Shown here: piece by piece, positions 6,977 to 10,301 of the stretch
Position numbering within the stretch: the stretch's first letter is position 1
Layout: every line of letters starts with the position of its first letter
Source of the DNA: an uncultured Clostridia bacterium
GTDB taxonomy: Bacteria > Bacillota > Clostridia > Oscillospirales > CAG-272
Assembly (NCBI GenBank): GCA_946615525.1
Contig: CAMOHW010000019.1
Coordinates: 1 to 10,301, forward strand
Length of the DNA: 10,301 nucleotides
Reading direction: 5' to 3'
Position numbers and translations under genes: made by a program
The notes under the pieces: generated by a model
What the model saw: only the letters and a program-made list of their open reading frames with translations
What the model was told of the DNA's origin: nothing
The model's database searches: none

Positions 6977-7024
6977 GGCAAAAGCGGCGGCACCGCGCTC
7001 CTTTCTTGCAAAAATCACAGTCCT

Positions 7025-7054
7025 ATTTTACCATAGATTGCCCCAAAAGGCAAT
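7025..7054 (-). promoter_or_regulatory. Promoter and palindromic operator of the GH13 gene
   Basis: On the minus strand, TTGCCT (7048-7053), 17-base spacer and TAAAAT (7025-7030) with a TGG extension. A perfect inverted repeat, ATTGCC (7037-7042), six bases, GGCAAT (7049-7054), overlaps the -35 box and lies just upstream of the -10. This is a good place for a repressor to bind. Which repressor is unknown. Confidence 0.6.
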
Positions 7055-7081
7055 GCTTTTTTCCGCCCGAATGAAAAAAAC

Positions 7082-7110
7082 TTGATTTTTTCCCGCGCGC
7101 GCGTTATAAT
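7082..7110 (+). promoter_or_regulatory. Sigma-A promoter of rsmA
   Basis: TTGATT (7082-7087), 17-base spacer and a perfect TATAAT (7105-7110). The spacer contains a run of alternating C and G. The rsmA start is 36 bases downstream. It diverges from the GH13 promoter, with 28 bases between the two -35 boxes. Confidence 0.8.
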
Positions 7111-7146
7111 AAAGGAAGAAACGAAAAAGAGGGGACAACGGAAAAC

Positions 7147-8013
7147 ATGAACCTTTGCGACAGAAACACGGTGCGCCGACTGATGGCGAGCTACGGCATT
7201 TCCTTCCGTCAGGAGTTCGGGCAAAACTTTTTGACCGATTCGGGCGTGATTGAGGAGATTGCCGACGCGGCATATCCCACAAGCGACTGCACCGTTTTGG
7301 AGATTGGCCCCGGCATTGGAACACTGACACGCGCGCTTTGCGAGCGGTATCGGCGAGTGGTTGCCCTGGAAATTGACCGCAACCTGATCCCGGTCCTGGG
7401 CGAAACGCTTGCCGATTTTGACAATGTGACGGTGGTGAACGCCGATGTGATGAAAACCGACCTTGCCGAACTGCTGGCTCCGGCGTTTGCCGAAGGTCCG
7501 GTGGCGGTTTGCGCCAATTTGCCCTATTACATCACCTCGCCAATCCTTATGAAACTGCTGGAAAGCGAACTGCCCTTTTGGGGAGTGACGGTGATGGTGC
7601 AAAAGGAGTTTGCCGACCGGCTTTGCGCCGCGCCGGGGGGCAAGGAATACGGTGCCATTACCGTTTCCGCCGCCTACCGCGGGAAAGCCGAAAAGATTTT
7701 GAAGGTTCCTGCCGACCGGTTTTTGCCGGCGCCGAAGGTGGATTCGGCGGTGGTGCGCCTGCGCCTTTACGGCAGGGAAAAACCCATCGTCCCAAAGGAT
7801 GAAGCCCTCTTTTTCAAGGTGGTGCGCGCCGCCTTCGGGCAACGGCGCAAAACGCTGACCAACGCGCTTTCCACAGGATTCCCCGAATTGGAAAAGGCAA
7901 CCTTTGCCGACCTTTTGACCAAACTCGACCTGCCTGCCGACATTCGCGGCGAGCGCCTCTCTGTGGAGCAGTTTGTAAACTTGTCGGATCTGATTTTGGA
8001 AGTGGGAAAATAA
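7147..8013 (+). CDS. rsmA: 16S rRNA adenine dimethyltransferase RsmA (KsgA)
   Basis: A 288-residue SAM-dependent methyltransferase that dimethylates the two adjacent adenines in the 3'-terminal hairpin of 16S rRNA (A1518 and A1519 in E. coli numbering), a late step of small-subunit assembly. Visible motifs: FGQNFL (24-29); the SAM-binding loop EIGPGIGTLT (52-61); ALEID with acidic Glu 75 and Asp 77; NAD (98-100); and the catalytic NLPYYI (124-129). The C-terminal region includes RFLPAPKVDSAVVRL and a FGQRRKTL segment, as expected. Loss of this gene gives kasugamycin resistance in other bacteria. The length is normal. A weak GAGGGG site precedes the ATG. It is transcribed alone, from its own promoter to its own terminator. 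Confidence 0.96.
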   Translation: MNLCDRNTVRRLMASYGISFRQEFGQNFLTDSGVIEEIADAAYPTSDCTVLEIGPGIGTLTRALCERYRRVVALEIDRNLIPVLGETLADFDNVTVVNADVMKTDLAELLAPAFAEGPVAVCANLPYYITSPILMKLLESELPFWGVTVMVQKEFADRLCAAPGGKEYGAITVSAAYRGKAEKILKVPADRFLPAPKVDSAVVRLRLYGREKPIVPKDEALFFKVVRAAFGQRRKTLTNALSTGFPELEKATFADLLTKLDLPADIRGERLSVEQFVNLSDLILEVGK

Positions 8014-8035
8014 AAATTGTATATTCGCCGCGCCG

Positions 8036-8068
8036 GCTGAGACATATGCCTTTGGCAAATGCCTCAGC
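8036..8068. repeat. 33-base near-perfect palindromic hairpin after rsmA
   Basis: The arms run GCTGAG, mismatch, CAT, mismatch, TGCC, loop TTT, then GGCA, mismatch, ATG, mismatch, CTCAGC. The two mismatches are symmetric. It has no T-run of its own and sits five bases before the rsmA terminator stem. It may protect the mRNA 3' end or be a small dispersed repeat. Confidence 0.55.
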
Positions 8069-8073
8069 ACAAA

Positions 8074-8110
8074 AGAGAGCCAAACGCATTTTGCGCTTGG
8101 CTCTCTTTTT
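8074..8110. terminator. Bidirectional terminator between rsmA and the LRR lipoprotein
   Basis: A 10-bp stem (8074-8083 with 8097-8106), extended by an inner CGCA/TGCG pairing, is followed by a T-run to 8110 on the plus strand and a shorter one on the minus strand. It lies between the ends of two convergent genes. A second small hairpin, ACCGCC/GGCGGT (8115-8130), stands between it and the lipoprotein stop. Confidence 0.85.
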
Positions 8111-8146
8111 CCAAACCGCCGAACGGCGGTTGGCGCGGCGGTGGTT

Positions 8147-9145
8147 TTATTTTGCAATGGTGCCGTCGATACAGCGGACGGTGTAGCTTCCGGTGTTGTC
8201 GTTCCAACCATAGTCTTTATTAATGGCATCCCATTGTGCTTTGGTGCCTTGATAGACAATGCTCATCAAATCGATGCAGTGTTGGAACGCAAACCTGTCA
8301 ATGGAGATCACGCTGCCCGGGACGGTTACGCTTGTCAAACTGTTACATCCGTAGAACGCCTCGAATCCGATGTAGGTCGCGCCGTCCGGAATGATGACGT
8401 TTGTTAAACGGTAGCAATCTTTGAACGCATAGCCCGCAATACATGTCACACTATCCGGCATGGTCACACTCGTCAAAGAAGCGCAATTGTTAAACGCATA
8501 CTCTACAATGCTTGTTACGCCGGCCGGAATGGTAATGCTTGTCAAGGACGTGCAACCGGAGAACGCATTTCCAAGCTGTTTCAAACTTGCCGGGAGGGCG
8601 ATGCTCGTCAAGGCAGTGCAATTGTAGAACGCGCCATCCTCAATGCTTTCCAAGTGGCTGTTTTGTTCAAAAGTCACGCGTGAGAGCTTTTTGCAATATC
8701 CAAATGCCCATTCTTCGATGCTGGTTACGCTGTTTGAAATGTTAACACTTGTTAAATTCTCACAACCGTAGAATGCCTCGGTTCCAATGAAGGTCACGCT
8801 GTTCGGGATGGTCACGCTTGTCAGGGATTTGCACTTTTTAAAAGCCCAGTTCTGAACACCAATTACAGTATCACCTTTCGGGGAAACCGACGGAATGACT
8901 ACGGCGGTATCGGTGCACTCCCCTATTCCGCCGACATAGCAAGTGCGGTCGCTATTTGAATTAAAATGCAGTCCCGAAGATTCTTTTTTTACCTCTTTTG
9001 CTTCTTTTGGCTCTTCTGTTTTTTCTATTTTTTCTGGTTCTTTTGATTTTTCTGCCTCTTCTGCTCCTTCTTTCGCGCTGCAAGCCGGGAAAAGCAGGAT
9101 TGCTACCAAAAGCAGGGATAAAATGATCAAGATTTTGTGTTTCAT
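8147..9145 (-). CDS. BspA-type leucine-rich repeat lipoprotein
   Basis: A 332-residue predicted surface lipoprotein. The signal peptide runs to residue 21, with a lipobox FPAC (Cys 22; Phe at -3 is less usual). Residues about 24-57 are a Lys/Glu-rich linker that would span the cell wall. Residues about 101-297 hold nine LRR_5 (BspA-type) repeats of about 23 residues with the pattern F-x-x-C-x-x-L-T-S-V-x-I-P-x-S-V-x-x-I. The third repeat is longer and the fourth is one residue shorter. The end (YQGTKAQWDAIN ... TVRCIDGTIAK) is a cap often seen in Clostridia LRR_5 proteins. Such proteins are thought to bind host or microbial surfaces, but the ligand here is unknown. AAGGAG precedes the ATG. 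It diverges from a small Cro/C1-type regulator across a 119-base operator region, which suggests control by that regulator. Confidence 0.9.
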   Translation of the reverse strand: MKHKILIILSLLLVAILLFPACSAKEGAEEAEKSKEPEKIEKTEEPKEAKEVKKESSGLHFNSNSDRTCYVGGIGECTDTAVVIPSVSPKGDTVIGVQNWAFKKCKSLTSVTIPNSVTFIGTEAFYGCENLTSVNISNSVTSIEEWAFGYCKKLSRVTFEQNSHLESIEDGAFYNCTALTSIALPASLKQLGNAFSGCTSLTSITIPAGVTSIVEYAFNNCASLTSVTMPDSVTCIAGYAFKDCYRLTNVIIPDGATYIGFEAFYGCNSLTSVTVPGSVISIDRFAFQHCIDLMSIVYQGTKAQWDAINKDYGWNDNTGSYTVRCIDGTIAK

Positions 9146-9170
9146 TCTGTTTCTCCTTTTTATAAATATC

Positions 9171-9184
9171 TAATGTATACATTA
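9171..9184. promoter_or_regulatory. 14-bp palindrome overlapping the LRR-lipoprotein -10 box
   Basis: TAATGTATACATTA is a perfect palindrome made of TAATGT and ACATTA half-sites. It overlaps the minus-strand -10 box (9181-9186) and the predicted start of transcription. It shares its half-sites with the palindrome at 9233-9246. Confidence 0.6.
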
Positions 9185-9209
9185 TATCATGTAAAAATCT
9201 ATTTGTCAA
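9181..9209 (-). promoter_or_regulatory. Sigma-A promoter of the LRR lipoprotein
   Basis: On the minus strand, a perfect TTGACA (9204-9209), 17-base spacer and TATAAT (9181-9186). The start codon is 35 bases past the -10 box. With both boxes at consensus it should be strong unless repressed. Confidence 0.88.
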
Positions 9210-9216
9210 GGAATTT

Positions 9217-9244
9217 TTGATATATAATCTATACATTATATAAT
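9217..9244 (+). promoter_or_regulatory. Promoter of the Cro/C1-type regulator
   Basis: TTGATA (9217-9222), 16-base spacer and TATAAT (9239-9244), 20 bases upstream of the regulator start codon. A second TATAAT at 9223-9228 lacks a well-spaced -35. Confidence 0.7.
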
Positions 9245-9246
9245 GT
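9233..9246. promoter_or_regulatory. 14-bp palindrome overlapping the regulator -10 box
   Basis: ACATTATATAATGT is a perfect palindrome that contains the regulator's own -10 box (9239-9244). Its half-sites are the same hexamers as in the first palindrome but in the opposite order (ACATTA then TAATGT). Confidence 0.6.
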
Positions 9247-9264
9247 GCAAGAAGGAGGGCGAAA

Positions 9265-9468
9265 ATGAAACTGAGAATCCTGGATATTTTGAAGGAAAAA
9301 GGCAAAACCAAGTATTGGCTGTATATCCAACTGGGGTTGAGCTACCAAAATTTCAGCAAGATGATCAACAATCAAACAAATGGGATCAAGTTTGAAAATC
9401 TGCAAGCCCTTTGCGACATTTTGGAATGTTCGCCAAACGATTTATTTGAAGAATATTATCAAAAATAA
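9265..9468 (+). CDS. Small Cro/C1-type helix-turn-helix regulator
   Basis: A 67-residue protein that is essentially one DNA-binding domain of the XRE (Cro/C1) type, nearest to the short HTH_26-like group. Helices 2 and 3 correspond to about 16-38 (KYWLYIQLGLSYQNFSKMIN), followed by the typical tail FENLQALCDILECSPNDLFE (43-62). There is no sensor or dimerisation domain, so any signal must come through a partner or through its own level. AAGGAGGG lies at good spacing before the ATG. The gene is divergent from the LRR lipoprotein and lies beside two palindromes that cover both -10 boxes, so it probably represses itself and the lipoprotein. That is inference. A terminator directly follows the stop. 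Confidence 0.88.
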   Translation: MKLRILDILKEKGKTKYWLYIQLGLSYQNFSKMINNQTNGIKFENLQALCDILECSPNDLFEEYYQK

Positions 9469-9499
9469 AGCCTGTTCGTTGCAGAACAGGCTTGTTTTA
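9468..9499 (+). terminator. Terminator of the regulator gene
   Basis: The stem AGCCTGTTC (9469-9477) / GAACAGGCT (9484-9492), with a six-base loop, is followed by a T-rich run (TTGTTTTA). It begins at the last base of the stop codon. Confidence 0.88.
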
Positions 9500-9553
9500 T
9501 ATCATTCGTAGCGGCGAATCAAACCATTTTCCAAAAACTCCCAAAACCCTTTT

Positions 9554-9650
9554 GAAAGTTCTTTTAGAGGGTGGGGGTGCAGGGGGCGGGGGACATTTTC
9601 TTACAAGAAAAGTTCCCCGCCCCCTGCGCATTCCCTCCCCCTAAAACTTC
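9554..9650. repeat. Long G-rich/C-rich inverted repeat at a convergent gene junction
   Basis: The core arms are GCAGGGGGCGGGG (9579-9591) and CCCCGCCCCCTGC (9615-9627), extended inward by TTTTCTT/AAGAAAA (9596-9602 / 9605-9611). A weaker outward extension pairs the GAAAGTT...TTTAG...GGG stretch from 9554 with the CCC...CTAAAACTTC stretch ending at 9650. The outer right arm covers the stop codon and last codons of the radical SAM gene. The left arm also has four G-runs of 3-5 bases with short loops (9569-9592). It may be a dispersed intergenic repeat or a terminator. The stretch 9500-9553 holds nothing else beyond a weak ATTCG/CGAAT pair (9504-9519). Confidence 0.7.
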
Positions 9651-10301
9651 GGCGTATAGTCTGCCGAGGCCGAGGAGGGGGATTGGGAAAAGCCGGCAAA
9701 ACCGAGTTCTTCGGCAGTTTTCAGAACCGATTGATATTCAAAGGAAGTCAGGCGACGGGCAAGGGTTGCGGGCGCGCCGGGCTCCAAAAAGTCGGGGGTG
9801 TATTGGGACATGAGCGAGAGCAGAAATTGCGAGGGGGAAAAGCGAGCGGCAAGCGCCGAGAGGAGAGCGAGCGAATCGGCGCGGTGACCGGGCAGGACCA
9901 GGTGCCGGACGATCACGCCGCGGGCAAGCGAGCCGTCGGGCGCATAGACCGGGGCGCCCACCTGCCGGAGCATTTCGGCAAGCGCGGCGGTGGAGAGCGC
10001 AAAATAGTTTGGAGCAGAAGAAAGAGAGATGGCAAGATCATCCGAAAAATACTTGCAGTCGGGCAGGTAAATGTCGATCAAACCGTCCAGAGCGCGCAAA
10101 GTTTCCACCGACTCGTATCCCCCGCAGTTGTAAACCACGGGAATGTGCAGTTTTGGGCGGATCTCGCGCAAAACCGGGACCAGAGCCAGGGCATAGTGCG
10201 TTGGCGTGACCAGGTCAATGCAGGCGGCGCCTTTGGCTTGCAGATCGAGCATGGCGGCGGCAAGTTCTGCGGCGGTCAGGTCCCGCCACTGGCCGGGCTT
10301 G
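9641..10301 (-). CDS. PflX-like radical SAM protein, C-terminal part
   Basis: At least 219 residues; the frame is open to the window edge, so the N-terminus, including the expected CxxxCxxC iron-sulfur motif, is outside. The visible part matches the PflX-like group (COG1313), relatives of pyruvate formate-lyase activating enzymes: DLVTPTHY, IPVVYNCGGYESVETLRALDG, DIYLPDCKYFSDD, GVIVRHLVLPGH, LLSLMSQYTP and a late LTSFEYQSVL...LGFAGFSQ segment. The real substrate of this group is not established. An internal Met at 10252 is not the start, because conserved sequence (QWRDLTAAELAAA) continues upstream of it. The last codons lie in the outer arm of the inverted repeat at 9554-9650, and no clear minus-strand T-run follows. 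No pfl gene is visible. Confidence 0.88.
   Translation of the reverse strand, partial: KPGQWRDLTAAELAAAMLDLQAKGAACIDLVTPTHYALALVPVLREIRPKLHIPVVYNCGGYESVETLRALDGLIDIYLPDCKYFSDDLAISLSSAPNYFALSTAALAEMLRQVGAPVYAPDGSLARGVIVRHLVLPGHRADSLALLSALAARFSPSQFLLSLMSQYTPDFLEPGAPATLARRLTSFEYQSVLKTAEELGFAGFSQSPSSASADYTPKF

Noticed and set aside
7015..8259. A 414-codon minus-strand open frame opposite rsmA
   Set aside because: rsmA has complete methyltransferase motifs and its own promoter and terminator. The minus frame crosses two hairpins and two promoters.
9554..9650. The inverted repeat as an insertion sequence or transposon end
   Set aside because: There is no transposase, no second inverted end at a distance and no visible target duplication, so only a small repeat can be supported.

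Overview
The window looks like chromosomal DNA from a low-to-medium GC Gram-positive anaerobe of the class Clostridia, possibly a gut lineage known mainly from metagenomes. The evidence is strong AGGAGG ribosome binding sites, sigma-A promoters with 17-base spacers, the cluster rpmG-secE-nusG-rplK-rplA, two lipoproteins (one with BspA-type leucine-rich repeats) and a PflX-like radical SAM protein. I cannot name a genus. There is no tRNA, rRNA, CRISPR array or transposase.

Layout. 1-1140: a terminator from an upstream gene, then a minus-strand lipoprotein made of six Cys/His repeats. 1154-2414: a minus-strand pair, a NERD-domain protein followed by a small zinc-ribbon membrane protein. 2561-5053: the plus-strand core operon rpmG (53 aa), secE, nusG, rplK, rplA, with a strong promoter, a foldable leader and a closing terminator. 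rplJ and rplL do not follow rplA. 5051-6976: a convergent intracellular GH13 glycosidase. 7082-8110: rsmA (ksgA) on the plus strand, diverging from the glycosidase and closed by a two-way terminator. 8147-9468: an LRR lipoprotein and a 67-residue Cro/C1-type regulator, divergently transcribed across a promoter region in which each -10 box overlaps its own 14-bp palindrome. 9554-9650: a long G-rich/C-rich inverted repeat. 9641-end: a PflX-like radical SAM protein whose N-terminus lies outside the window.

Most of the window is housekeeping (translation, protein export, transcription elongation, rRNA modification) with accessory surface and carbohydrate genes between. I do not see a clear undescribed multi-gene system. 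The most interesting points are the regulator/LRR-lipoprotein module, the alternating 50/41-residue Cys-repeat lipoprotein, the inverted repeat that runs into the end of the radical SAM gene, and the leader of the rpmG operon.
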